Assembly: GCF_947179515.1 (NCBI RefSeq) | Contig: NC_067481.1 | Location: 28,042,086 to 28,106,085, forward strand | Source of the DNA: Apodemus sylvaticus | Lineage: Eukaryota; Chordata; Mammalia; Rodentia; Muridae | Direction of reading: 5' to 3' | DNA length: 64,000 nucleotides | Shown: positions 1 to 13,200 of the stretch, piece after piece | How the letters are laid out: each line of letters opens with the position of its first letter | Position numbering within the stretch: position 1 is the first letter of the stretch | Notes under the pieces: generated by a model | Databases searched by the model: none | What the model saw: only the letters and a program-made list of their open reading frames with translations | Told to the model about the DNA's origin: nothing | Program-made: the position numbers and the translations under genes

Positions 1-70
1 CTGGAGCAGAGAGTGAAAGAACTGTGGGGCCTGGTATGCCTGGTGACTCTGCCCTGTCTCTCCTTCCCAG

Positions 71-645
71 ACATCGCTGTGGGAGCTCCATTTGAGGGCT
101 TGGGCAAAGTATACATCTACCACAGCAGCTCCGGGGGGCTCCTCAGGCAGCCCCAGCAGGTATGAATGGGTGGGGACAAGTCTATCCTCCCCCATTCCCC
201 TGGGCCCCTCCTCCAGGCACGTCTCCGAGCCCGTCCCTACCACTTCCTCTTGGCTTCAGATAATCCATGGAGAGAAACTCGGACTGCCTGGCTTGGCCAC
301 CTTCGGCTACTCTCTGAGTGGGAAGATGGATGTGGATGAAAACTTCTACCCAGACCTGCTAGTAGGGAGCCTGTCGGACCACATTGTGCTGCTGCGGTGA
401 GCCAGGACGCGGGGCAGCGCCATGTCCTCCTCCGCCCTCATCTTCCTGGAGCCTCAGCTCTGCCCACCTTCTGCAGTGATCCTCAGAAACCTGAACCCCA
501 GCCCTGGCCTGGGGTAGGCAGGAAATACTGATGTCTGCCTGCTTTCTTGTTCCCATAGGGCCCGGCCTGTCATCAACATCCTCCATAGGACCTTGGTGGC
601 CAGGCCAGCCGTGCTGGACCCCTCGCTTTGTACAGCTACTTCCTG
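71..645 (+). CDS. Itga3: Itga3 exons for the last propeller blade
   Basis: Three exons (71-159, 260-396, 559-645). They encode an FG-GAP-type repeat beginning DIAVGAPFEGLGKVYIY. The second exon has a calcium-loop signature, DVDENFYPD (D-x-D-x-N-x-x-x-D), as in integrin alpha propellers, followed by LLVGSLSDHIVLLR. The third exon leads into the thigh domain (ARPVINI...). Exon 71-159 begins two bases into an Asp codon, so an upstream exon ending in G lies outside the window. Confidence 0.93.
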
Positions 646-3600
646 GTGAGACTGTCAGCCCAGCTCTTCCTACCCTCTCCTTAGGCCTCAGGCCCTAAGC
701 CCGTCCCTGGACACGCCTGGTGTCCCACCATCAGCCACTGGATTCCAGGGTCACCAACATCTTCCCTATCCAATCTCATTTAAAGTCAAAGTTCCTTGCA
801 GGACCTAATGTGTGAGCACGAGGTTAGGAACGAGAGCTCTGGGCCATCGGACTCAAAGCCCAGACACTCACCACCGGGGGAGAGCAGGGGGAACTCTGAA
901 GAGTGAGGGATGGAAGGAAGGGGAAAGGAATGCTCTTAGGTGGATGGGCGTGGGGATGGAGATTCACCCTGGGCAAATTATTAGTCTGAGTCTCAGACAT
1001 CGTATAAAAATGTAATGATCAATTAACAGGGTTCTTGAGATGGCTAGATGAGATGCTATACAAAAAGTTCTAAGCACAGTAGTCTATACCTTAGGTGTAA
1101 AATAAAACAAAACAAAGAACAAGCAAACAAACAAAAACACCACCACCACCACCACCACCACCAGAAAACCCAGTTGCTAACAGAGCGTTACATCAGTAGT
1201 GACCCTAAGGGCTTTTTCGTGGATATCAGTCTGGTAGCAAAAGGGATGGGGTGGGGATGGGGGCCAGGCAGAGCTGAAAATCATGGGACTGGAAACAAGT
1301 AAAATCTGGAGATCCCAAGATCTGGACTGGACCACCAGCCACCTGATAACATCAGACAAACTACTGCTCCTGGGATCTCAGTTTCCCCACTGTGGACCTC
1401 TAGTATCTGTGAGAAGTCACTGCAGCTCTGTAGACTCCCCAGTTCCCCCCACGAGGGTCCTGAGTTCTTTGCCTAGCACAGGAGTGGAAGAGCAGGATAG
1501 GACTGTCCTTCCCGCAGTGACCAGACCCTGCTATGCTTCTCCCCCACCCCCAACAGTGTCAAGGTGGAGCTGTGTTTTGCCTACAACCAGAGCGCTGGGA
1601 ACCCCAACTACAGGCGGAACATCAGTGAGTGCTGGGCACAGGGTACTCGGGCAGGAGAGAGATGGGGGTGTGCTCACCTGGCCACCTGCTCACTGCCCTG
1701 TCTGTCCACAGCCCTGGCTTACACACTGGAAGCTGACAGGGACCGGCGCCCACCCAGGCTCCGGTTCGCCCGCAGCCAGTCCTCTGTCTTCCATGGCTTC
1801 TTCTCCATGCCAGAGACACAATGCCAGACATTAGACTTACTGATGATGGTGAGAGAGGGGCTGTGGGGGAGGATGGGGGCCCCTGAGGTCCCGGGGAGAG
1901 GTGGCCAGTGTCCCTAAGTCAAACCTCACAGACAGGGGTATCCGCCAGAGTTTGGGGAAGTCGGTCTGGGAAATATGGATTGGCAAGATGGTGGCTGCGT
2001 ACAGCAGGCCGCCCATATTAGGAGAAAGATAAGCCCCGAGGAGAGATGGGACCAAGGCGCTTATCACCTTGGAAAAGAGGTGTTGGCTCTGGCCCAGTCT
2101 AGAAAGAATGGGTTCCCGATTCAGGACAAGCCCAGTTCCACTTTGGGGCGCTATGGCGTTATGGGGAAGAGATCCGTAAAGGGAGCCCCCGTCCCGGCGA
2201 GGCTGGGCAGTGCAAGATAGTAGGACTCGATTTGGTGAGTGGATTAGTGGGGGTTCAGCTTAACTTAGGGGTGCAGGGTAGAGAGAAGCCCAGCCCCTCC
2301 CTGGGTCTTAGTCTGGCTAGATTTTAATGAGATGGGAGGATTCAGCTTGGGGGCCGTGTTCACAGCACCCTCTTCTTCCCCAGGACAATGTTCGCGATAA
2401 ACTCCGTCCTATCGTCATCGCCATGAACTACTCCTTACCTCTGCGCCTGCCCGATCGCCCCAAGCTGGGCTTGCGGTCTCTGGATGCCTACCCAGTCCTC
2501 AACCAGGCACAGGCTATGGAGAATCACACTGAGGTGAGCAGGCCCTCCCCGGGCCCAGAGGGCTGTAGGTTCTGACAATGCTGTGTGGGTTGCAGCCCCT
2601 CAAGCCTTCTACTGTCCCTAGGTCCACTTCCAGAAAGAGTGCGGGCCAGACAACAAGTGTGACAGCAACCTGCAGATGCGAGCAGCCTTCGTGTCTGAGC
2701 AGCTGCAGCCTCTAAGCAGGTGGTATTTGGGTGACCCTGATTGGTCATGGGCTGCGGGGGTGGGGGGGGGCTAGGGGAGGCTCACTGGCTGACAGAACTG
2801 GGACAAGGCCTCACTGGGCAGGGAGGGGTAGGGTGGATGTGAGCAGGAATCCTTTAACTAGCCAGGGTTAAGACTTCCTGGTGTGACTTGGTTGCCCCCC
2901 CCCCCCCAATGGCTTTCCTAGCCCCGGAAGTCCGAAGGGTGGAGCCTAGTGGAGGTGGGGCTTTTGGCTTAGTCCCAGACTCCTCTCTTCAGGCTCCAGT
3001 ACAGCAGAGACACCAAGAAACTGTTCTTGAGCATCAATGTGACCAACTCACCGAGCGGCCAGCGGGCCGGGGAAGATGCGCACGAGGCATTGCTCACCCT
3101 CAAGGTGCCACCCGCTCTGTTGCTGTCGTCGGTGCGCCCGGTGAGTGCCCGCTGCTCAGGCTATTTGTCCCACACTGTATACGACATTTATTTGCATGAC
3201 TGCTTTTTTTCGGAACTGGGGTACCTCTGACCTTTTCTGGAACTGGGGTACCTCTGCTACTCGGTAGACAAGCCTTCAGGGCTTCTGATTGTGCTCCCGA
3301 GTAGACGGAAGACAAGTACAGCCCTCACCTTATTTGCTTTCTTTCCTCAGGCTGGGACCTGCCAAGCTAATAATGAGACCATCTTGTGTGAGCTAGGAAA
3401 CCCCTTCAAACGGAACCAGAGGGTGAGACCGGCCACCTCCTTCTCTCCTGAAGGTTCTCTGGCGAGCTTCTAGCCGTCTTACCTGCCCAATTCATGGGAT
3501 TTCTTGAAGCAAAGAACCAGAGTGGAGGAGGGAAAGCACTACAGGGGGTGAGAAGAGGCCCAGAGACTAAAATATGGGGCCACTAGGAACCTATGCATGA

Positions 3601-6600
3601 TTCTAGGGAAGGCACAGCAGGGAGACCGCTTGGGAGAGCCCTGAGGCCGTGCTCACCCTACAGCTGGCGCCCCGTCTTTTATCTGATGCACCAACTCAAC
3701 GTTCCCTAATCCAATAGCTATTTCACAGACTAGGAAATGCAGGCTTAGAAAGTTTCAGTCACTTGCTTAAGAGTTTCCGCAAAAGTGGCAGAGATCCCCA
3801 GAGCAGCAAATGAGGTCCAACAATCTCATCCCTGAGCTAGGAGGCAGAGGTGAAGAGGGAGGAGGGATGGGGAGCCCCTCGCCCGCATCTTTCCCGTGCT
3901 ATAGCCCCAAGGCTCCTTTCTGTTTCCCTGACCCCTGTGCTAGATGGAGCTGCTCATTGCCTTTGAGGTCATCGGGGTGACTTTGCACACGAGGGACCTT
4001 CCCGTACTTCTGCAGCTGTCCACGTGAGTGACCCAGTGGAGGTCGTCTGGTCAGGAGGGCTGAGCTCATATCCTGAGTCTCCTTCTCACCACCTGCGTCT
4101 TCTCTTCAGGTCAAGTCACCAGGACGACTTGCAGCCCGTGCTCCTGACTTTACAGGTGGACTACACCCTCCAGGCCTCGCTCAGCTTGTGGGTACCGCTC
4201 TGTTCCCAGTCCTTTGTGCCCCAAGCCAGGGCTTCCCTACCCTCAAGAAGCCGTCTAAGCTCCCCTGACACCTCTCTTGGTCTGGGGTCCTCCTGGGATA
4301 GCCATGGTTGCTATGATAGTTGCATTATTATTCCCTGTATGTAACACAGGTAGGAGGGGCAGCATTAGCACATCTTTCTTTTTTTTCTTTTTTTTGGGGG
4401 GGGGGATTTTTGGATTTGGTGTTTTTGAGACAGGGTTTCTCTGTGTAGCCCTGGCTGTCCTGGAACTCACTCTGTAGACCAGGCTGGCCTCGAACTCAGA
4501 AATCAGCCTGCCTCTGCCTCCCAGAGTGCTGGGATTACAGGCGTGTGCCACCACTGCTGGGCAGCACATCTTTCTTAAACCACTTTATTTTCTTGACATT
4601 TACCTTTGTGTATGTGTATGTATGATGTGTTAGCACATGCATGTGTGAGAATGCAGATGTGTGCATGTCATGGGACACATGTGGAGGTCAGAGGACAATA
4701 TGAGGTATTGCGTCTCACCTACACCTTGTGTGGGGCAGGGGGTTTCTCTGCTGTTGTCCATTGTATACACGAGAATGCGTATGCAGGCTAGCCGGCCTGT
4801 GGGCTTCCTTAGGGATCCTCCTGTCTTAGGAATCCCCCACCCATCTCACAAAAGGAGCACCTGGATTACAGATGTGTGCTACCACAGTCAGCTTTTAAGT
4901 GGGTTCTGGGGGAGGGGTATTTAAACTCAGAACCTCACTCTCATATAGCGAATGCTTTACTCCCTGAGCCACCTCCCCAGGCACCTCCAACTTAAAATTT
5001 TCTTTTCTTAGATTTATTTCCTTTCACGTATACGGAGTGTTTTGACTGCATGTATGTCTCTGCGCCATATGCATGCCTGATGCCCAGGAAGGTCAGAAGA
5101 GGGTGTCAGGTCCCCTGAAACTAGAGCTATAGATGGTGCTGAAAGCTGAACCCCAGTTCGGTTTTCTCTGGAAGAGCAACATGTGCCCTTAACCCCTGGG
5201 CCATCTCTTTGGCCCCTCCCCCACCTTCTTGTAAGCCCATTGTGCAAAGATGTCAAAGACTCTTAGTGATTTTTTGCATCACTGCCCGGCATTGCAGCAG
5301 CTGTTACTAACCCTACCTCATAGGCAAGGAACCTGAGGCTCAGGAAGGATTGGTAGTCTGTGTGAGCCTGCACAGCTGGGTATAGAAGAACTATATGGGC
5401 ACTGTAGGCACACACACACACCCGGCACTGCAGTCCCCTCTGGCAGGGCTCTGGCGTCCTGTCCGCTCTTAACTCTGGATGTCTTCTTGCCCAGGATGAG
5501 TCATAGGCTGCAGAGCTTCTTTGGCGGGACTGTGATGGGCGAAGCCGCCATGAAAACCGTGGAGGATGTGGGAAGTCCCCTGAAATATGAATTCCAGGTG
5601 AGGGCACCTCTGGGGGTCCGGGCTGGCGGCTCTTCCGAGAGACAGTGGGGAGGCTGTTCTGAGTCTGGGGTTCAAAAGTGAAAGGTTTAGGGCTGTGGAG
5701 CTGTGGGTGGCCCTCCAAAGGATGGTAACCATGACACGCGGGTCCCGTGTGCCCACAGGTGAGCCCAGTGGGAGATGGGCTGGCAGCCTTGGGCACACTG
5801 GTTCTAGGTCTAGAGTGGCCGTATGAAGTTACCAACGGCAAGTGGCTGCTCTACCCCACGGAGATCACCATCCACAGCAATGGGTCTTGGCCCTGCCAGC
5901 CGGCTGGACATCTTGTCAACCCTCTCAACCTTAGTCTCGCTGTAAGTCCATTGTCCAGAAGGGTCCACGTGTGTCTCGCTTGCATGCCGGAGGGCGGAAA
6001 GGCCAGAGTCTTCCCCTGCCCCTTTCCTGTCTCCTATCTGCTATTCTGTCTCTCTCACTGCCTGCCCAACATATCTCTCTCCTCATTAGGACCCTGGAGT
6101 CAAGCCACTGTCTCCACAACGCCGCCGGCGGAGGCAGCTGGATCCAGGGGGAGACCAGGGGTCCCCACCCGTCACGCTAGCTGCTGCCAAAAAAGCCAAG
6201 TCTGAGACTGTGTTGGTGAGTGGTCAGTGCAGAGGTGGGGAGGACTGCACAGCCTGTCACAAGGTGCCTGGGCGTCAGGGGCCTATAAGCAAGGGTGACG
6301 GAGACCACTCACACAGAGACACCAGTTAGAGAGGTGCTGTAGACCTGGGCCTCAAAAGCCTCCTGACAGAAAAACAGACTTACCTCCTACCCTAGGGCAC
6401 ATCCAACGCTGTGGTCTCCAAGAGGAAGTGCTGGCAGATTCCAAGGTCTCACATCCTGTTGGGCATGGCTTGGGCATTTGGTATGGGAAGGATGTGTAGA
6501 GCAGAGTGGTCTATGAGGAAGAAGATGAGAAGAAAATACGGGGTGGTGGCGCAGGCCTGTAATCCCAGCACTTGGGAGGCAGAGGCAGGCAGATTTCTGA

Positions 6601-7236
6601 GTTCAAGGCCAGCCTGGTCTACAGAGTGAGTTCCAGGACAGCCAGGGCTACACAGAGAATCCTTGTCTTGAAAAACAAAAACACAAAACAAAACAAAACA
6701 AAAAAATCTGGGAACCTAGGGGAAGCCTAACTGGCTAGAGGGGTGACAGGGGTAGCCCCGGGCGACAGACCACACCCAAACGTGCTTGGCATCAGAGAGG
6801 TTTCGGAGGCTACGCCTTGCCAGCCTGAGCAGTGACTAAGTTTGTGTTCCCTGAGTCAGCCGAGCTTGGCCCCGAGAATGCATCTTGAATGTATGTTTGT
6901 GAAGTAGAGGAATTGTACAAGCAAAACAATGAACAGAGACCCCTTGTCACTCCAGGGTGGGACAAAGGCTAGGAGGGTAGGAGATAAGGAGCTAGCATCA
7001 GCTCTGGAGACTCAGGCTGTCCCCTGTCTGTCCCCTTGTCCACCTCAGACCTGTTCCAATGGCCGCGCCCGCTGCGTGTGGCTGGAGTGCCCCCTTCCAG
7101 ATGCCTCCAACATTACCAATGTGACCGTGGAGGCGCGGGTGTGGAACAGCACCTTCATTGAGGTCAGTGCTGGGTTTGGAGGCCTTTATTGTAATCCACT
7201 TGGGTGAGGAGAGTGACAGGCAGGGATTGAAGCCAG

Positions 7237-7277
<41 letters not shown>

Positions 7278-10200
7278 GCAGTATCACGCTCTGCACAGTT
7301 GTGTGTCTGTTACTGTGGTCACATGGGTGTTATGGTTTTGTGTGTGTGTGTGTGTGTGTGAATATGTGATACTTCCAAAATGACCTTTTATGTGTCTTTT
7401 ACATTCTGTCTCTGTGCCTTTGCCCCTGGTGCCCCGCCCACTGCAATGCCAGCTTTTTTTTTTCTGTCTCTGTGCATGAATTCCCTATTCAGCCACCAAC
7501 TCTCCAGCAACCCTTGCTTCTCGTCTCTGAGATCCTAGCTAACGTCCCCAGCTGGAATCCTCTCTTCTGAATATCACATGTCTCTCCTGGAAGTTAGCTG
7601 GGTCACCTGACCTGCTTGGATAGGATATGGTTACCTTTATATCAGCCCTCTCTTGCTACCTAGCCTAACCTTTTCTTAAGACTAGACTGTCAATCTTTCT
7701 GGCCTATGTGATTGGTTTCTGCCATTTCTACTTAGTTTCCAACACTGGACCACAAAAGTCACCTTAGGTAAATGAAGGGGCGTGGCTATCTACCAGAAAC
7801 AGGTGCTGGGTAGATTTAGTCCAGGAGCCTGACCTAGACCCCGTGACCTTCCCTGTCTTTGCTGCCCTGGCATCAGCACAGGACCCAGTGCACGGAGTGA
7901 ACAGCAGGCAGTTGTGGGTGCAGGAGAGACTGGGTGACAGATCCTTTGAGAGTGCTGTCTGGTGGGGTAGAGAGTGTAGAGCCAAGAGGGAGGCCAGGAG
8001 AGACTTCAGCTGCTGGTCCTGACCCCTCTGTCTTCCTGGTAGGACTACAAAGACTTTGACAGAGTCAGGGTAGATGGCTGGGCTACCCTGTTCCTGAGAA
8101 CCGACATCCCTACCATCAACATGGAGAACAAGACCACCTGGGTGAGTAGGTGTGCTAACAAGAGCATCTCTAAGGGGACAGTGATGCTGGTCCTGATGCT
8201 GGGGGCCTGCCGCCACCTTAGTTTCCTGGGAGACAGAATAAGAGACTCATTAAGTCCCAGGTCTGCCTAGGCTATTGTGAATTCAAGGCCAACCTGGGCA
8301 ACTTACTGATATTCTGACTCAAAACTGAAAGTGAGGGCCTGGGAAGATGGCTCAGCAGGCAAAGGCCTTGTTCAACAAGTGCGAAAACCTGAATTTGTAT
8401 CCTCAGCACCCAAGCACCCAAGCACCCAAGCACCCGGTTAAAATCTGGGCATGTGGACCATGCCTATAACTTCAGCTATAGACCAGTGAAGGCAGGGAGA
8501 CGCTGGGGACTTGCTGGCCAGCCAACTTAGACAAAATAGCTATGGGTTCATTGAGAGATATTGAGTCTTTTAAAAAAGGTAGACAATGAATGATAGAGAA
8601 AGACATCCAACATTGATCTTTGGTCTCTAAAAAGGCACACAGGAAACCCACACACAGATGTACACACACACACACAATTTTAAAGGTAGGAGAGGGGACA
8701 TGGTAGCACACAGCTTTAATCCCAGCACTTGGGAAACGGAGGCAGGTGGACCTCTGTGAATTAAAGGCTGGCCTGGTCTACAAAGTGAGTCCCAGGACAG
8801 CCAGGACTATATAGAAAGTTCCTGTCTCAAAAAAAAAAAATAATAATAAAATAAAATAAAATAAAATAAGTAAATAAATAAATAAAAATTAAGAAGGACT
8901 GGCCATGTTGGAGTGCTCTAGAGGCTGGTGCAGAAGCACTGATTCAAGTGGAGACTAGCCTGGGCACTTAGTGAGCTCAAGGACAGCCTGGACTACACAG
9001 CAAGACTTTGTCTTACAAAACCAAACCAATCAAACAAATCATGAATAATAACAACACACATCTATATGGCCAAGAGTGTAGAAAACATGGGAGTAATAAA
9101 CATAACCACAAACACGTGACAAAAAATTAAAGTGGTATATAGGAAAAAGAAAAGCTGATATTCTCTCATTGTCAGATCTTTTCAAATTATCCCAGTCCAA
9201 GTGAGATTCAGGAAATTTCAGTGTGTGTGTGTGTGGGGGGGGGGATGTTCTAAGTTAGAAGAAGAAATATGACAGATTGCTAATGATTTGTTGTGAAAAG
9301 GATGTTAGTGGAAATACAAGGAGATACACAAAGTGGGTATGGAAGGCGGGTGAAGGATTCTGGGATGCATTTCCTAAAGTCAGTGGGATGAAGAAGGGTG
9401 GGGAAAGGGCAGACTGGAAATGTAGCCACGTTACAGGCCTCCCGCTCCCCCCACCCCGTCCCACTCCTCATTCCCATCCTCCTCCATGACAGGGCCTCCC
9501 AGAATATCCCTGGCTGGCTTAGAACTTAATTTGTAGACCAGGCTGGCCTCAAACTCACAGAAATCCGCCTGCCTCTGCCTCCCAAGAGGCACAGGTCAAA
9601 AGAGAACTCACAGGAACCGTTACCCCAATGTGTGTGCACACATCAAAAGAGAACTCGCAGGAATTGCTTCCCTCCTGGCACCACGTGTGTCTGAATACTC
9701 ACACTCAGGTTGTCAGGTTGTCCTTGCCCTCTGAGCCATCTCACCAGCTCTATTTGTTTAGGTGACAAAAGATGTCACTATGTAGCCCAGGCTAGTCATA
9801 AACGTTTAGAACAATCCTTCTGTCTCAGCCTCCTAAGTGCTGACATTAAAGGTGTGAGCCACCAGGTGTGGCTTTTACTTTATCATAAGTCCAAAGTCAC
9901 AAAGGATGAACTGCAAACTTAGACTATATGAAACCATAAATCCATATACAACAGAAGATGACAAGTTAAAAGGACACGTTCTAAAAGAATATGACAAAGT
10001 GTGGATATATTTTAAGAATTCAATATGAAAGGTAATATTAAAAAGGCAATGTTTATGAGATGAAATCTAAGTATTTAACTTACACATAAAGCTGGAGAGG
10101 TGGCTCTGTAGTTAAGAGCTCTGGCAGGGGGGCTGGAGAGATGGCTCAACGGGTAAGAGCACTGACTGTTCTTCCAAAGGTTATGAGTTCAAATCCCAGC

Positions 10201-13200
10201 ATCCACATGGTGGCTCACAACCATCCATAAAGAGATCTGATGCCCTCTTGTGGTGTCTGAAGACAGCTACAGTGTACTTTAAAAAAAAAAAGAGCTCTGG
10301 CAGGAATCTTGAGTTCAGTTCCCAGCACACACACATCAGGCCTCTCACAACTGCCTATAACTACCTCAGGGGATCAGACAATCTCTCCTGGCCTACAGGG
10401 GAGTCTGCACTAATGTACACATATCTCCACACGACACACACACATGCATATACACAATGTGATATTAAATCTTAATATTTAAAATGTAAAACATGCTGAA
10501 TATGGTGGCACATGCCTTTAGCCCCAGTGCTCTGGGGGCTGAGGCCGGTGACTCTCTGTGACTTTGAGGTCAACCTGGTCTACAAAGCAAAGTCCAGGAC
10601 AGCCAGGGTGGTTACACAAAGACCCTGTGGTTTGTTGGTTTGTTTGTTTGTTTTGATTTGTTTTTTTTTTTTGAGACAGTGTTTCTCTGTATAGCCCTGG
10701 CTGTCCTAGAACTTACTCTGTAAACCAGGCTGACCTCATAAATCCACCTGCCTCTGCCTCCCAGAGTGCTGGGATTACAGGTGTACACCACCACTGCCCA
10801 GCTAAAGAAACCCTGTCTTAAAAAACCAAAGTCAAAACCCTTTAACTGGGCATGCTGGTGCACACCTTTAATCTTAGCATTCTAGAGACTGAGGCAGGAG
10901 GATCATTGTGAGTTCCAGGCCAACCAAGTCTACACAATAGTGAGACCCTGTCTCAAAAAACAAACAAAAAAAAATCAAATTAAACAAAAAACCCTTAAAA
11001 GTAAAAGAAATAAAAACAACAAAGAAGAGCTGTCTGCCCATCAGACTGGAAAATACTAAAAAGAGACACGCCATCGGCGATGCTCGGTGGTGGGAAACGC
11101 TGCTGACGGGGTATAAATTGGTGGCTCCTTTGTGGAGATGAATTTGTCAATAGCCATTAAAATTTAAAGCACCCTTTCCCTTTGATCTAGCACATGGTCA
11201 TATATTTCAAGGAGCTAACAGGACAAGTATGCAAAGATAAATAAAAATGTGGGGGTATTTTAGAGCGTCGTTAATAAGAGCAGAGAATTGGAAAGGATCT
11301 AAATGTCTGTCAGTAGGAGGTTGGCTCGATAAAATGTGGTCTGTTTCTACAATGGCTGTGCCTGTGCGGTCCTCAGAAGACATCATGTTGGCCTTTATCA
11401 ACTGAGACAGAAAGATGATGCTATTCATAAAATAAAAAAAAAATCTTGGGGAAGTTGAAGCTTACAGAAGTGTGCATGTAGTGTGATTCCATTATTGTGG
11501 GCCAGGTGTATTAACAATACAGAGATAGCTCGGGAGGGCTCACGGGTGCAGGCCTATAATTTCAGCATGTGGGAGAATGAGACAGGATTAAAAATTGAGG
11601 CCAGCCTTGGCTAACATAGCAAGACCCTCTCCCCAAAATAGAAAAGTTCAGTACAAAAATTTACTGTGTACTTCTGTTAGTCGTTCATTCATTCATTCAC
11701 TATTTATTCTTTCTTTCATTCATTACTTTGTGAGACAGGTTCACTGTGTAGCTCAGGCTATCCTGGAACTCACTAAGTAGACCAGGCTGGCCTCTAACTC
11801 ATGGAGATCCACCTGCCCCTGCCTCCCAATGCTAGGATCAAAGGCCACGCGGGCTTGTTTGTTTGTTTGCTCTTTGGAGGTAGGGCCTCCTGTAGTGCAG
11901 GCTGATCTTGAACTCCTGACCCTCTTGCCTGCTGCTGGGATCACCAGCATACACTAACCACTGTTCACTGTGGAAACAGTCTTCCAGAGCAGGGAATTAC
12001 TGAAAACCTTTAATTTTTCTCCATTTCCTGTTTTTTTTCCCTTAAATCAAAATTATAAAAACGAAGTAAAAACCAAGCAAAGTCATCTAGAGAAGGTCTT
12101 TCACAAACTGGAATTGCAAACGCTCCAAAATGGAAACTTCTTGAGCCACAAATAAAACAAAATCTCAAAATTGAAACACTTCTGGTCCCAAGCATCTCTG
12201 CTGTGGGCTCTTTAACCTATACATACATATGCACACGGGAATGTAATGAACACATCCGCGCCATTGTAGAGGGGGGAAAACCATGCTGATTGCTATGCAC
12301 TGTCTGTGTTTTTAATAACTATGAAGAGCACATGAAAGATCTAGAGAGAAATGAAATTACTATACTAGCCCAAGGTCACACAACTTATAGCTGGTATGCA
12401 AGTCCAGATGTATGTGTCACAGACTCAGACACCAGGCTGCCTGCCAGATCCGAGCCTTTCCTATGGTCAAATCTGCACCCAAGACACAGACACCTACAGA
12501 TGGCGATGAGTTCTGCAGGGGTTTTTAACTCTTTGACTGCCCCCTAGTGGCCGTAGGTCAAATAACAGGGACATGGGCCGGGCTGAGACAGAAGGTGACC
12601 AAATACCGGGTCTCAGCAGGCTAACCCAGGCTGAGTCTTCTCTCTCCTCTCTCTCCTCTGCAGTTCTCAGTGGACATTGACTCAGAGCTGGTGGAGGAGC
12701 TGCCGGCTGAGATCGAGCTGTGGTTGGTGCTCGTGGCCGTGGGGGCTGGGTTGCTGCTGCTGGGGCTCATTATCATCCTGCTGTGGAAGGTAGAGACTCC
12801 CAGCCTACCGGGGCTTCCCACTTCAGACCACAGCCAGTGCCAGCGTGGCTCCGCCCTCCCTCCATCCCATTCCTCATCTCCATCCCAGCTGCCCTTTCGC
12901 AGACACTCCCCGCCCCTCCCCCCAGCTTCCAGTCCCACCCATGCCCGGGGAGCTGCAGGCTGCAAAGGGGGCACAGGAGCTCTGGTATCTGGCTACCCAC
13001 CAAGCTTGGCTCAGGACTTAGCTTTCCAGGTTCCTCAGTTCTAAGCCCCAGCTCCCCAAGTGCTGATGGCTAGGTCTACCAGCACCCCTGATGGCCCTCC
13101 CCACCTCCTCCCTCCAGTGCGGCTTCTTCAAGCGAGCCCGCACTCGTGCCCTGTATGAAGCTAAGAGGCAGAAGGCAGAGATGAAGAGCCAGCCGTCAGA

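Larger units (their letters stand above)
8142..12663 (+). other. Largest visible Itga3 intron, repeat-dense
   Basis: A 4.5-kb intron made mostly of SINEs: sense at about 8334-8640, 8693-8890, 8901-9030, 10091-10465, 10498-10628, 10845-10980 and 11530-11641; antisense at about 9493-9590, 9755-9880, 10650-10805, 11725-11855 and 11873-11960. It also holds an ancient L1 3' end (11090-11510) and a CTCF-like site (12537-12550). The last 700 nt before the membrane exon look unique. Confidence 0.8.

Noticed and set aside
5263..5841. 192-codon - strand open frame
   Set aside because: It is the shadow of two real Itga3 exons and the intron between them.
8406..8434. CRISPR-like tandem octamer
   Set aside because: About four direct copies of AGCACCCA without spacers, inside a SINE in a mammalian intron.
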